From assembly GCA_910587665.1 (NCBI GenBank), contig CAJUMZ010000007.1, positions 65,442 to 129,441 on the forward strand: a stretch of DNA of 64,000 nucleotides, read 5' to 3'. Each line of letters begins with the position of its first letter. The first letter of the stretch is position 1. A model generated the notes under the pieces. That model worked only from the letters and a program-made list of their open reading frames with translations. It was not told the origin of the DNA and made no database searches. The DNA is from an uncultured Muribaculum sp. (GTDB lineage Bacteria > Bacteroidota > Bacteroidia > Bacteroidales > Muribaculaceae). Position numbers and translations under genes: made by a program. Below are positions 16,900 to 25,505 of the stretch, one piece after another.

Positions 16900-18900
16900 T
16901 TAAAGCATTTTCGCGACACGGCGTTTCATGCAACGATCTTCCCGTAAACCGCTCTTCACTACGATCTCGTTGTCTCCCGGGTTAAGCGGGACATCTTTCC
17001 ACTGCAATATATTCACCTCATCAGGCTGCGCGACACCGATCTTCCGGCCGTTGACATACAGTCGCGCGGCTCCGGAATTGCCAAACGCAATGATATCAAT
17101 CTTTTCCCGGGCGGTCTCACGGTTACGACGACCGGCAATGTATAGCGTCGTATCATTTTTATTCCAGTTGGCGCGATAAAAATAATAAGAATCCTTTTTA
17201 ATCGCACGGTCATAGGTGACAAGCCCCTTGTCATTGCGCCCGAACGTGTCGCCCTCCCTGCGCCCGGCAGCCGAGAAGTCGCTCAGACACCATATGAAGT
17301 TACACCATAGCCATGGTCGCGATTTCAGGATTTTCCAGTTCTCGATATGGTAATACAGTTGCCAGTTTTCGGGATGCCACTGGCTCCATGGCTCCGGATG
17401 CACAAGCGAGTCGGATTGCTGAAACACACTTGCACCCGCTCCATATTCACTTATACCCATTGCCCGGCGTGGATGGGCGGCGTGATCTTTGTCAAGCCAC
17501 GCGGCAATGTCGGAAGGATTGTCGCCATACCAGCCGAAATACTTGTTAAACGCGATATAATCGGGAATGTCATTGAAACTGTCATCCTGATTGCTTGCCC
17601 CGATTGTGGGGCGCGTGGGGTCAATAGCCTTCGCCAGAGAATCAAGTGAGGCGACCATTTCCCCCACCGACTCCATCCACCCGGAATTTGCCTCATTGAA
17701 CAGTCCCCAGGCAAGCACGCTCGGATGATTGTATTTCTGATATATAAGTTCCTTTAACTGAGTCCTCAGATTATCCGCATAGGCGGGATTGGATAAAAAT
17801 ATGTTGACAAACGGCACTTCTGTCCATGCTACAAGCCCGTGGCGGTCCATGCGGTCATACATTTCTTCCGAATGTGGATAATGTGCAAGGCGCAGCGCAT
17901 TGCAACCCAGGTCAAGTGCCAAGTCAATCGTCTCGTCGAAATCTTCTTCATGATAAGCAGCACCACGCTCCGCACGGTCCTGATGCACATTCGCCCCGTT
18001 AAGACGATATGGCGACCCGTTAAGCGAAAACCCCTTATCCGGATCGGCATCATAATACCTTAGACCTACATTTACATCCCTGCGGTCAACCACCTTACCA
18101 TCTTTCTCAAGCCTGACGACACCGGAGTACATAAACGGATCAGCCGTTCCGTTCCAGAGACGGGGATTGTCGACCGACAGACTCATCGTCACCGTTCCGT
18201 CAGGGGCAATCGCCGACGAGCGCGACGAGGCTACAGTCTTATCGCCGTCAAGCAACTCCGCTACCACGCTGCAACCATCATAACTGCCGCTTCTATCCGA
18301 CAGATGTACCTTGACATCTATGTCGGCATGCTTTGCCGTCACCGATTTTTGGACAAAAAACACTCCCGGAGAGGCATAAAAATCAGGCGTGATGCACACC
18401 GGCCCGGTAACCAGAAGCTCCACTCCGCGTGTAAGCCCACCAAACATATTGAAATCGCCACAGAGCGGCGCCACATCCGACACCGGAGAATTATTGACCA
18501 CGATATCAATTTTGTGTCGCATTCCCGGCTTCACATACTGAGTCAATTCCACAACAAACGCCGTGTACCCTCCACGATGCTGATATATCCACTTGTTATC
18601 AATCAGAATGTCGGCTACAGTCTGCGCCGCATTGACTTTCAGGAAATAGCGCGCACCATCGGCGCATGAAGAGATTTCCAGATGCTTGGTATATGCGGCG
18701 GTTCCACGGTAATAGCTCCCGCCAAACATTCCGTCGGTTTTGTTCCATGTATGTGGCAGATCCACTATCTCCCCGTTATTGGAGTCTCCGAAGTTGAAAT
18801 CTTTCTTAAAATTCCATCCGGTATTGATGTCTATAGTTTCCATTGCGATTGCCGGCAACGCCAATGCACAGGCAAGCAACATCATGACATAATTTTTCAT
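16900..18900 (-). CDS. Glycoside hydrolase family 2 (beta-galactosidase/glucuronidase-like)
   Basis: Secreted GH2 enzyme of about 666 residues. The start at 18900 gives a signal peptide (MKNYVMMLLACALALPAIA). Sugar-binding domain, Ig-like domain and TIM barrel are in the normal GH2 order. The acid/base is Glu403 (GLFNEANSG) and the nucleophile Glu485 (ISEYGAGA). NGANVHQDRAERG and ALRLAHYPHSEEMYD are GH2 signatures. The C-terminus carries an extra Ig-like domain. Exact substrate (galactoside, glucuronide, mannoside) cannot be read. It pairs with the downstream pectinesterase-like gene. A TATCTTTG box at 18930-18937 precedes it, but without a well-spaced TTG. Confidence 0.85.
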   Translation of the reverse strand: MKNYVMMLLACALALPAIAMETIDINTGWNFKKDFNFGDSNNGEIVDLPHTWNKTDGMFGGSYYRGTAAYTKHLEISSCADGARYFLKVNAAQTVADILIDNKWIYQHRGGYTAFVVELTQYVKPGMRHKIDIVVNNSPVSDVAPLCGDFNMFGGLTRGVELLVTGPVCITPDFYASPGVFFVQKSVTAKHADIDVKVHLSDRSGSYDGCSVVAELLDGDKTVASSRSSAIAPDGTVTMSLSVDNPRLWNGTADPFMYSGVVRLEKDGKVVDRRDVNVGLRYYDADPDKGFSLNGSPYRLNGANVHQDRAERGAAYHEEDFDETIDLALDLGCNALRLAHYPHSEEMYDRMDRHGLVAWTEVPFVNIFLSNPAYADNLRTQLKELIYQKYNHPSVLAWGLFNEANSGWMESVGEMVASLDSLAKAIDPTRPTIGASNQDDSFNDIPDYIAFNKYFGWYGDNPSDIAAWLDKDHAAHPRRAMGISEYGAGASVFQQSDSLVHPEPWSQWHPENWQLYYHIENWKILKSRPWLWCNFIWCLSDFSAAGRREGDTFGRNDKGLVTYDRAIKKDSYYFYRANWNKNDTTLYIAGRRNRETAREKIDIIAFGNSGAARLYVNGRKIGVAQPDEVNILQWKDVPLNPGDNEIVVKSGLREDRCMKRRVAKML

Positions 18901-18982
18901 GATTACATGCAAAATAAGGTTATCTTAGCCAAAGATACCGAAAAACCGTAAAACTTTGAGTACTTTTGTAAAAAAATATGCG

Positions 18983-19441
18983 ATGAGGAAGATAGACTAT
19001 CATAGAAAGACCACCACCCTGGCTTGGTGGTGGTACGCCGTTGCCGCAATATGCGTGATCAACTTGCTCGTTTATGGAGGGTCATGGATAAGAAACAGCT
19101 ATCTGTTGATGTTGATAATTCTATTCTTTATCGAATATTTCACATCCGGATATTCGGTAAGAGACGGCAAGCTATTGATCTATGACCTCTATTCATCGAA
19201 TAGTTTTCCCATCGACAAGATTTCCGGGATAAGCTATGACAGGCAGCGCAGATGGTACAAGCCATTTCCCCGCACAAAACTAAAAATCACGTTCAACGAC
19301 CGCTCGATACTTAAAAGTACAATGCCGTTAGTGGTGATACCCACTGATTGCCAATCACTGGTAAAGGAGCTACTGAATGAGAATCCCTCAATAAACGTAC
19401 AAACCCGAACCTTGAATGATACGCTATGTCCGAAACAATGA
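18983..19441 (+). CDS. PH-like domain membrane protein
   Basis: A protein of about 152 residues with two hydrophobic segments (about residues 15-35 and 40-58) followed by a bacterial PH-like domain (SVRDGKLLIYDL, FPIDKISGISYDRQ, LKITFNDRS). Proteins of this type sit in the cytoplasmic membrane and their role is unknown. The start at 18983 (MRKIDYHRK) was chosen because the upstream GTG region overlaps a TACTTTTG promoter-like box. The stop overlaps the next gene by 26 nt. Confidence 0.6.
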   Translation: MRKIDYHRKTTTLAWWWYAVAAICVINLLVYGGSWIRNSYLLMLIILFFIEYFTSGYSVRDGKLLIYDLYSSNSFPIDKISGISYDRQRRWYKPFPRTKLKITFNDRSILKSTMPLVVIPTDCQSLVKELLNENPSINVQTRTLNDTLCPKQ

Positions 19442-19901
19442 TGCAGCCGACATCACTCGAATATATAACTATTACATTACGGAGACCGACATATCGTTTG
19501 AGACTGAGCCGGTGAGTATTGAAGAGATGCGCAAGCGTATCAACGCTGTTTCTCCTGACTTCCCTTATCTTGTGTTTGAATCTGACGGGGAAATTGCAGG
19601 ATATTGCTATGCCCATCCATGGAAAGAGCGTGCCGCCTACAGGCTTACCCTTGAAACCACTGTCTATGTCGAAAAAGGCAAGACGGGTAAAGGCATAGGT
19701 CGACAACTCATGCTGAAGCTAATCAATGAGTGCAGGGCAAAAGGATTTCATGCACTTGTAGCGTGTATTACAGGAGGAAATGTACCCAGCTGCCGAATGC
19801 ACGCCTCACTTGGCTTCCAACGCGTGTCACAGTTCTCAGAGGTAGGATTCAAGCATGGGCGTCTGCTTGATGTAACCGACTATGAGTTGATTCTGCAATG
19901 A
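19416..19901 (+). CDS. GNAT N-acetyltransferase (phosphinothricin acetyltransferase-like)
   Basis: A 161-residue GCN5-family acetyltransferase. The acetyl-CoA loop is visible as GKTGKGIGRQLM (about residue 90), and the N-terminal IRYVRNNDAADITRIYNYY plus TDISFETEP and the C-terminal HASLGF match the Pat/Bar/MddA group that acetylates phosphinothricin, methionine sulfoximine or small amines. The physiological substrate cannot be read. Its start lies inside the preceding gene. A GC-rich hairpin at 19923-19956 ends the transcript. Confidence 0.8.
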   Translation: MIRYVRNNDAADITRIYNYYITETDISFETEPVSIEEMRKRINAVSPDFPYLVFESDGEIAGYCYAHPWKERAAYRLTLETTVYVEKGKTGKGIGRQLMLKLINECRAKGFHALVACITGGNVPSCRMHASLGFQRVSQFSEVGFKHGRLLDVTDYELILQ

Positions 19902-19922
19902 CCGCTACGGCTTTCTAAAGGA

Positions 19923-19956
19923 CAGGGCGGGAGACCTTCTCAGACTTCCCGCCCTG
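19923..19956. terminator. Hairpin terminator, possibly bidirectional
   Basis: A perfect 10-bp GC-rich stem (CAGGGCGGGA with TCCCGCCCTG) with a 14-nt loop. It lies 21 nt after the acetyltransferase stop and could also end a minus-strand transcript from the orphan promoter at 20062-20092. Flanking T runs are short on both sides. Confidence 0.65.
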
Positions 19957-20092
19957 CCGTATAAAACAATAGCTTTAAGAATAAAATAGATTACTCATAT
20001 GTGATTCATCAGACATTCGAGTAAACCTCTTTCATCGTTTATTCGTATAATTATCCGAATGCAAAGTTATTACAACCGCTTAGGCTCCACAA
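19923..20092 (-). ncRNA. Candidate minus-strand small RNA from an orphan promoter
   Basis: Read on the minus strand: TTG 20092-20090, 20-nt spacer, TAACTTTG 20069-20062, a full consensus promoter. No gene lies downstream on that strand. The transcript would start near 20055, run about 130 nt and meet the GC-rich hairpin at 19956-19923. It contains only an 8-codon ORF. No known family was recognised and expression is unproven. Confidence 0.4.
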
Positions 20093-20140
20093 TACCCACT
20101 TTTAGGTATTCTGCATTGCGGTTTTCAATGAAATGAACGA

Positions 20141-20800
20141 TTATTCCGCCCTGACGATCTTGAATTCCGTACCGGTGTATATAAAGTCGATTATCCCGAT
20201 TGCATAAAGCTTCATTATGACATCCTCGGCAATAACACGGCTGATATGTGCCCCGGTCATATAATCCTCAACCGTGGTCATGCCCCATTCGTCAAGATAG
20301 TCGAGCAATGCCGATTCCGTGTCAGAGAGAGAAAACACCAATCCCTCCTCACTTTCCGCCACATGCTTCCACGCCTTGACCATTACCGGGTGAGCCACGA
20401 TATTCTCATCTTTAACCCGATAATATGCGCGCCAAGTGCCGTCAGACTCCTTTGAATACACCGGGCGCCGCGTAGCCTTGTCGATCTCTGCGCGCAACAC
20501 TACAGCACCGTTATCAACCCGAAACGCGGTCACCTTGACCTCCTGCGGGGGTTGGCAATACATTGACGCCGCCTGCTCGATTACATAGATATCCTCCTCG
20601 CTACGCACCCCCGCTATATTGCCGTTGTCCTTGACGCCGACAAGAAGCCTGCCGCCGTCATTGTTGGCAAATGCGGAGATCGAATGGGCAATCTTTGCCG
20701 CATCGGTTATGGCAAACTTAAAGTCCTGATGCTCATGCTCCCCCTCGGCGATAAGTGAATGAATATAATATTTTCCCCTTATGGGTCGTATATCCTTCAT
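20141..20800 (-). CDS. AlbA_2 (Schlafen-like) domain protein
   Basis: A 219-residue protein with an N-terminal AlbA_2/divergent AAA-4 domain: GEHEHQDFKFAI, the conserved ISAFANNDGGRLLVGV and DNGNIAG. The C-terminal part (about residues 150-219) resembles a winged helix. Family members are proposed nucleic-acid-binding regulators, but molecular function is not established. It is the third gene of mtnN-luxS-AlbA_2 (17 nt after luxS), so co-expression with methyl-cycle genes is likely. Confidence 0.8.
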   Translation of the reverse strand: MKDIRPIRGKYYIHSLIAEGEHEHQDFKFAITDAAKIAHSISAFANNDGGRLLVGVKDNGNIAGVRSEEDIYVIEQAASMYCQPPQEVKVTAFRVDNGAVVLRAEIDKATRRPVYSKESDGTWRAYYRVKDENIVAHPVMVKAWKHVAESEEGLVFSLSDTESALLDYLDEWGMTTVEDYMTGAHISRVIAEDVIMKLYAIGIIDFIYTGTEFKIVRAE

Positions 20801-20817
20801 TTATGTATGGAGTGGAT

Positions 20818-21300
20818 TTATTCCGGATAAATCAGTTGTGACGGAGTGATACGGTCAAGCACCTCTTCAAGATAACGGCGAGCCTCGCGTCGCGCACCCT
20901 CGGGATCCATATAGCTGTAATTACCGCAGTCACGGGGAGTGGCACCGGGAATCTCACCCTCATAGCCGGCAATAAAACCGAACGTTTCACGCATAAGTTC
21001 CAGTATCTCACGGCTTTCATAGTCGCCACTAAGAAGCAGATAATTGCCCGTACGGCATCCCATCGGACCCCAATATACCACCTTGTCACGCCATTGCACG
21101 TGATTACGCAGATAGGTCGCGGCAAGATGCTCGATTGCGTGCAGCACTTCTCCCGACAAAGCCTCCTGACGATTAGGCTCGGTCATGCGTATGTCGAAAG
21201 TCGTAATCACGTCACCGCCCGGAGTGGTATCTTTACGCGACACGTATATACCGCGCTGCAACGTAAGATGATTAACCGTAAAACTCGCTATTTTCTCCAT
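20818..21300 (-). CDS. luxS: S-ribosylhomocysteine lyase
   Basis: Converts S-ribosylhomocysteine to homocysteine and DPD, the AI-2 precursor. A protein of 160 residues from ATG 21300. Metal ligands are His54 and His58 with catalytic Glu57 in LHAIEHLAA, and Cys125 in PRDCGNYS. Cys82 is in GPMGCRTGNY. The family-typical SGEVLH segment is intact. It starts 4 nt after the mtnN stop, giving the classical Pfs-LuxS pair. The homocysteine formed can be remethylated by MetH. Confidence 0.95.
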   Translation of the reverse strand: MEKIASFTVNHLTLQRGIYVSRKDTTPGGDVITTFDIRMTEPNRQEALSGEVLHAIEHLAATYLRNHVQWRDKVVYWGPMGCRTGNYLLLSGDYESREILELMRETFGFIAGYEGEIPGATPRDCGNYSYMDPEGARREARRYLEEVLDRITPSQLIYPE

Positions 21301-21304
21301 GACG

Positions 21305-21985
21305 TCACAGTGATTCAAGCAAAGACAAAAGTACCTCAAATGTATGACGTGGGGCATCATCCCAGAATGACTTGTATTGCGAAGTGTTATCCTCGCTGCC
21401 CGGGGTGTCGCTTACGACACGTATGCTTACAAACGGCACATTTTTCAGATAACATGTCTGGGCTATCGCAGCCGACTCCATGTCGACAGCCATTACATCG
21501 GGATAAATCGCCTTGATTGCCGACAGCATCTCCTCGCTATCGACAAACTGGTCGCCGCTCGCAATCAGCCCGCGCATCACCCCCTCACTGTTGAATACCG
21601 GAGAATCAAGCACTTGCGACGGAGCTTCAAAATATTGAGGCAGACCTTGCACACATCCGCGCGGCGCACCGCACGGGCCACACCATACATCATGGTAAGC
21701 CACACGGTCACCTACCACCACATCAAGTATCTTTGCCCCGCTGCCGGTACCGCCGGCAACGCCCGAATTTATCACCAAAGCCGGAGAAGAGGCATCTATC
21801 AGTGTCATCGCGCCGATCGCGGCATTGACCTTGCCGATACCACACTGCATCATTGTCAGTTCATGATTGCCCAGTTTCCCTTCATAAAGCGTCACTCCGT
21901 TGACTTGACGCGATTTATAGTCGTTAACCAGCGGAAGGAGCAAATCAAGTTCCTTCTGCATGGCAACTATTATACCTATTTTCAT
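21305..21985 (-). CDS. mtnN: 5'-methylthioadenosine/S-adenosylhomocysteine nucleosidase
   Basis: A 226-residue purine-nucleoside phosphorylase-fold enzyme that hydrolyses SAH to S-ribosylhomocysteine and adenine, and MTA to methylthioribose and adenine. Glu12 (MQKELDLL), the VDMESAAIAQ segment with catalytic glutamate, and RVVSDTPG with catalytic Asp are all present, as is NSGVAGG. An insertion around WCGPCGAPRGC adds cysteines not usual in E. coli MtnN. First gene of the operon with luxS and AlbA_2. Confidence 0.94.
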   Translation of the reverse strand: MKIGIIVAMQKELDLLLPLVNDYKSRQVNGVTLYEGKLGNHELTMMQCGIGKVNAAIGAMTLIDASSPALVINSGVAGGTGSGAKILDVVVGDRVAYHDVWCGPCGAPRGCVQGLPQYFEAPSQVLDSPVFNSEGVMRGLIASGDQFVDSEEMLSAIKAIYPDVMAVDMESAAIAQTCYLKNVPFVSIRVVSDTPGSEDNTSQYKSFWDDAPRHTFEVLLSLLESL

Positions 21986-22103
21986 GAGTTATCAGTTTAT
22001 TTATAGTGCGAATTTACGAATTTTTTAGATGGTACACAATCGTAAAATCCATATAAATCAAGCGGGCAAAGATTATCAGATATTTTATATCTGTTAGTTT
22101 TTC

Positions 22104-22490
22104 TTAGACCGTTATCTCAATAAGATTGCCTTCCGGTCCGATTATGCAACTTTCGTAGTAGCCATCGCCCGTGGTTCTCGGACCGCTTACCACCTCATAG
22201 CAGTTTTTCTCCAGTAAATGAGTGAGCCGGTCAACCTCATCACGACTTCCGACACTTAAAGACAAATGGATGTAACCCGTGCGCAAATCCGTGCAAATCC
22301 GGTCGGTCAGATCCGGGCGCGTCATGATTTCAAGCCTTGCATCTCCGTCGAAACTTAGGAAATACGACTTGAAATCTGTCTTGTGATTGTGGTAAAGCGA
22401 GGATGGAACGGCATTGAAAAATCTTACGAAAAAATTCTTTGTCGCTTCTAAATCCTGTACATATAAGGCGCAATGATCGAGTGATATCAT
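22104..22490 (-). CDS. VOC (glyoxalase/dioxygenase fold) family protein
   Basis: A 128-residue vicinal-oxygen-chelate protein. It has the two beta-alpha-beta-beta-beta modules (LDHCALYVQDLEATKNFF and GYIHLSLSVGSRDEVDRL) and likely metal residues His6, Glu near LEIMTR, His in IHLSL and the final Glu in NLIEITV. Such small proteins include lactoylglutathione lyase-like and resistance enzymes. Substrate unknown. It starts 12 nt after the DUF1349 stop and ends a three-gene operon. Confidence 0.8.
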   Translation of the reverse strand: MISLDHCALYVQDLEATKNFFVRFFNAVPSSLYHNHKTDFKSYFLSFDGDARLEIMTRPDLTDRICTDLRTGYIHLSLSVGSRDEVDRLTHLLEKNCYEVVSGPRTTGDGYYESCIIGPEGNLIEITV

Positions 22491-22502
22491 TGTTGCATTG
22501 TG

Positions 22503-23153
22503 TCATTCATTGGTTTCAAGCCATTTTGTTCTAACCGCATCCGGCAGATGTTTTATCGAGAAGTCCGAGAACGAGACTTTAAAACCACCTCCGTCGGGAC
22601 ATGCCCCCATCATGCCGACCTTGACCGGCCGGTTTGCCTCCATCCATGCGTTACGCATAAGGACATACTCCTTATCATCAAAGGAATAGAAGATTTCAAT
22701 CGCGTCCAAACGGCGCACAGCTTTTATCCATACTGATTCTACCGGTCTGTCTAACGCTATCACACTCCAATCCGATGTGTGATGAGTCACAACCACGCTG
22801 AGGTTATATTTGCCATCCACATACTCGATACCTGCCTTTATATAGTTCTCATGGTCTATGCGTATCATCATTCCGGCCTGATCAAAACGAACCTTGTATT
22901 CACCTGTCACCTTGACCTTAGCCTCAAACTCACCACCATATTCGGCGTAATAGAACGGCGCGTCATCAACGGTAAACCCATAATGAGAGATTCGCCAATA
23001 ATCGCTTTTAGGAGTTACGTTCATTGACAGCCCATTGCCGTCTATGCTCCATTTTTCCGGCTCGTTGAACCAGTTCATCTTTTCAAGCGTCTGGGCACAA
23101 ACGGGCAGACTCAAAAGAAAAGAGCACATAAAAAAGACCAATTTACTTTTCAT
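22503..23153 (-). CDS. Secreted DUF1349 protein
   Basis: A 216-residue protein with a signal peptide (MKSKLVFFMCSFLLSLPVCAQ) and a DUF1349 concanavalin-like domain. DQAGMMIRID, YIKAGIEYVDG, SVVVTHHTSDWS and GMMGACPDGGG are family hallmarks. The fold suggests carbohydrate binding or processing, but no activity is established. It overlaps the upstream acetyltransferase by 11 nt and is followed by a VOC gene. Confidence 0.8.
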   Translation of the reverse strand: MKSKLVFFMCSFLLSLPVCAQTLEKMNWFNEPEKWSIDGNGLSMNVTPKSDYWRISHYGFTVDDAPFYYAEYGGEFEAKVKVTGEYKVRFDQAGMMIRIDHENYIKAGIEYVDGKYNLSVVVTHHTSDWSVIALDRPVESVWIKAVRRLDAIEIFYSFDDKEYVLMRNAWMEANRPVKVGMMGACPDGGGFKVSFSDFSIKHLPDAVRTKWLETNE

Positions 23154-23718
23154 ATTCTGATTGCTTTAATGTTTTGATTACTTTACAGGGATTGCCGACA
23201 GCAACGGAAAAAGGAGGAATATCCCTGACCACTACGCTTCCGGCTCCAATCACACAGTTGTCGCCTATGCTCACACCAGGCACAACACATACGTTAGCCC
23301 CTATCCACACATTGTTGCCGACAGTTATAGGACGGGCATATTCAAGCCCCTTGTTTCTCTCGGATGCCTCCAGCGGATGCCCGGCAGTATAGAATCCGCA
23401 ATTGGGAGCGATGAAAACATTGTCGCCGAAACTGACAGGAGCCCCATCGAGAATCACAAGGTTGTGGTTCGAGTAGAAATTTCTGCCTATATGTATGTTG
23501 TACCCGTAGTCACAGAGAAAAGGCTGCTCGATAAGGAAATCTCCATCCACAGTTCCTATTATGTTTCTTATCAGTTCTTTCCTGTTCTCAATATCTGTAG
23601 GTTCCAGATGGTTGTATCGGTGACACAACTGCTTGCAGCGAAGCCTATCGGCAATAAGTACCGGGTCATTATTCGCGTCGTAAATCATGCCTGAAAGCAT
23701 TTTTTCTTTTTCTGTCAT
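23143..23718 (-). CDS. Maltose/galactoside O-acetyltransferase family protein
   Basis: About 191 residues from ATG 23718. Left-handed beta-helix acetyltransferase of the Maa/LacA group: an N-terminal MTEKEKMLSGMIYDAND-like cap and hexapeptide repeats, with the catalytic histidine in YTAGHPL and a closing VAVGNPCKVIK. It acetylates sugars from acetyl-CoA. Its physiological acceptor is unknown. First gene of the operon, with a consensus promoter in the divergent region to the LuxR-type regulator. Confidence 0.88.
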   Translation of the reverse strand: MTEKEKMLSGMIYDANNDPVLIADRLRCKQLCHRYNHLEPTDIENRKELIRNIIGTVDGDFLIEQPFLCDYGYNIHIGRNFYSNHNLVILDGAPVSFGDNVFIAPNCGFYTAGHPLEASERNKGLEYARPITVGNNVWIGANVCVVPGVSIGDNCVIGAGSVVVRDIPPFSVAVGNPCKVIKTLKQSEYEK

Positions 23719-23741
23719 GAGGATATAACCATATATAATTA

Positions 23742-23781
23742 TTAACTTTACAAAGTTAAACATTTGTAAAATAGTGCGCAA
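23742..23781 (-). promoter_or_regulatory. Promoter of the acetyltransferase operon with an overlapping palindrome
   Basis: Minus strand: TTG 23781-23779, 20-nt spacer, TAACTTTG 23758-23751. The -7 box overlaps a perfect 18-bp palindrome (TTAACTTT-AC-AAAGTTAA, 23742-23759), which is a plausible operator between this operon and the divergent LuxR-type gene. Confidence 0.55.
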
Positions 23782-23805
23782 TGGCTATAAATAACCATTT
23801 TTGAC

Positions 23806-24543
23806 ATGAGCAACCGTGCAAAGATTGACAATCTTCTTAGAAATCAATCAATGGCAGCCGTATCGATTGATTTGCAGAAACTGCTTCGCTATGCCGAAAG
23901 CGTCGCACAGATTGAGAATGTCGTGGCTGTTGTAAGCGACATACGGAATGATACAAGTAAAATCTATTCCGGCAGATTCGGTGCTGTTTTAGGCGTTGAA
24001 AAATACTGTAACGAAAATTCAATCTGGGAGAAATCTATTCTCGACCTGATGACAGAAACAGAGCTGGAGGAAAAATTTCTCGCGGAATTGAGGTTCTTTA
24101 GTTTTTTGAGGCATATTCCCCGTAACAAACGGGCGAATTATTATCTTGCATCAAAATTGCGTGTCACTACATTGTCGGGCGAACCAATGGACATTCTTCA
24201 CAGGATGTATTACATTTATTCGGAGGATTCGGACACCGTGTGCTACGCCCTATGCCTGTATGGATGCCTGACATTCGATTTCGTAGGCAAAAGTATCATT
24301 ATAAACACGCTTACCGGGACAACAGAAGAGCTTTCATCAGAAAAAGACTCATCCATTCTCAGCAAAAGAGAGCGACAGATTCTTAAGCTTATAGATTATG
24401 GCAAGACGAGTATGCAGATAGCGGATGCGCTATCAATAAGCAAGAACACCGTAAGCCGTCATCGTCAGGACATTCTGGCTAAATTGCAAGTTAGGAACTC
24501 TATAGAGGCTTGTAAGATCGCCAAGGCTATAGGAATCCTTTGA
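23806..24543 (+). CDS. LuxR-type transcriptional regulator
   Basis: A 245-residue regulator. The C-terminal 65 residues form a LuxR/FixJ helix-turn-helix (LSKRERQILKLIDYGKTS, then ISKNTVSRHRQDILAKL). The N-terminal part (about 170 residues) resembles a PAS-like sensory domain but has no readable ligand motif. This architecture is common in Bacteroidetes. It is divergent from the acetyltransferase/DUF1349/VOC operon with 87 nt between starts, so it may control that operon. Confidence 0.8.
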   Translation: MSNRAKIDNLLRNQSMAAVSIDLQKLLRYAESVAQIENVVAVVSDIRNDTSKIYSGRFGAVLGVEKYCNENSIWEKSILDLMTETELEEKFLAELRFFSFLRHIPRNKRANYYLASKLRVTTLSGEPMDILHRMYYIYSEDSDTVCYALCLYGCLTFDFVGKSIIINTLTGTTEELSSEKDSSILSKRERQILKLIDYGKTSMQIADALSISKNTVSRHRQDILAKLQVRNSIEACKIAKAIGIL

Positions 24544-24768
24544 ATTTGGTCGGGCAATAGGCAGGCGCACTCTTCCACAGCACACGATTGACGGCAACAA
24601 GCCATACTCTTATTCATTCATTATGGAATGTTTGCGGTAATCAATTTATTTTAACCTCGGCATCATTCCATATCGTTACATCCTTGGTATCTGCATGTTA
24701 TAATGATGAATCCAACTCCTGCGTCATGCTAATCCATAAATCGGATTTAGAAACACAGGAAAAAAGCG

Positions 24769-24776
24769 TACCTTTG
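24769..24776 (+). promoter_or_regulatory. -7 box before the B3/B4-domain gene
   Basis: TACCTTTG lies 24 nt before the ATG at 24800. No TTG sits at the expected spacing. The rest of 24544-24768 shows no convincing gene or structure. Confidence 0.4.
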
Positions 24777-24799
24777 TAAACGGATAACAAGAATGACCT

Positions 24800-25468
24800 A
24801 TGAATTTAATAATTGAGGAGAGTGTAACCAATGCCGCACCCGACCTTCAAGTCATAATGATAGAGTCTGACGTAACAAATCAGCCCACCACCCCGGAACT
24901 TAAGGAAGAGCTTGAATCGCTTGCCATAAAGATAGCCGGAGAATATGCCCTTCCTGACATTAACAAGCGCCCGGGCATAGCGGCGACAAGGGCGGTATAC
25001 AAAGCTCTCGGAAAGGAACCTAACCGCTACAGGCCGTCGTGTGAGGCAATGTGCCGTCGCTTAGTAAAAGGCATGGGGCTATATTATATCAACAATCTTG
25101 TCGACCTCATCAACGTGCTGTCGATAGCATCGGGCTATTCTATAGGCGGATTTGATCTTGACAAGGTAACCGGTGACACACTCAGCCTCGGCGTCGGGAA
25201 AGAAGGTGAGCCGTTTGAAGGCATCGGCAGAGGAGAGCTGAATATCCACAGTCTACCGTTGTATCGCGACTCCACCGGAGGCATCGGCACACCGACAAGC
25301 GACAACGAACGCACAAAACTCGGACCTGACACAACCCGGCTCCTTATGTGTATCAACATCTATGGTGAAGAGATGTCACCCGACGATACGGTGAATCTTG
25401 CCACGGATTTATTGCTACGCCACGCCTCCGCCCGCAACATCAAGGTAACTTTCCACAGGGCAAAATAG
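24800..25468 (+). CDS. B3/B4 domain protein (PheRS beta-like tRNA-binding/editing fold)
   Basis: A 222-residue stand-alone B3/B4 domain as found in the beta subunit of phenylalanyl-tRNA synthetase. The signature runs through RPGIAATRAVYKALGKEP, RYRPSCEAMCRRLVKG, LYYINNLVDLINV and the C-terminal TRLLMCINIYG. Free-standing members are presumed to hydrolyse or bind mis-acylated tRNA or D-amino acid substrates, but this is unproven. It is monocistronic or co-transcribed with the next gene (37 nt). Confidence 0.85.
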   Translation: MNLIIEESVTNAAPDLQVIMIESDVTNQPTTPELKEELESLAIKIAGEYALPDINKRPGIAATRAVYKALGKEPNRYRPSCEAMCRRLVKGMGLYYINNLVDLINVLSIASGYSIGGFDLDKVTGDTLSLGVGKEGEPFEGIGRGELNIHSLPLYRDSTGGIGTPTSDNERTKLGPDTTRLLMCINIYGEEMSPDDTVNLATDLLLRHASARNIKVTFHRAK

Positions 25469-25505
25469 AATCGTTTAAAACCCAACCCAATATAATACTC
25501 TCGAT

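Noticed and set aside
24588..24779. A 63-codon plus-strand ORF in the gap before the B3/B4 gene
   Set aside because: No good start, no recognisable motif, and it overlaps the -7 box of the next gene.
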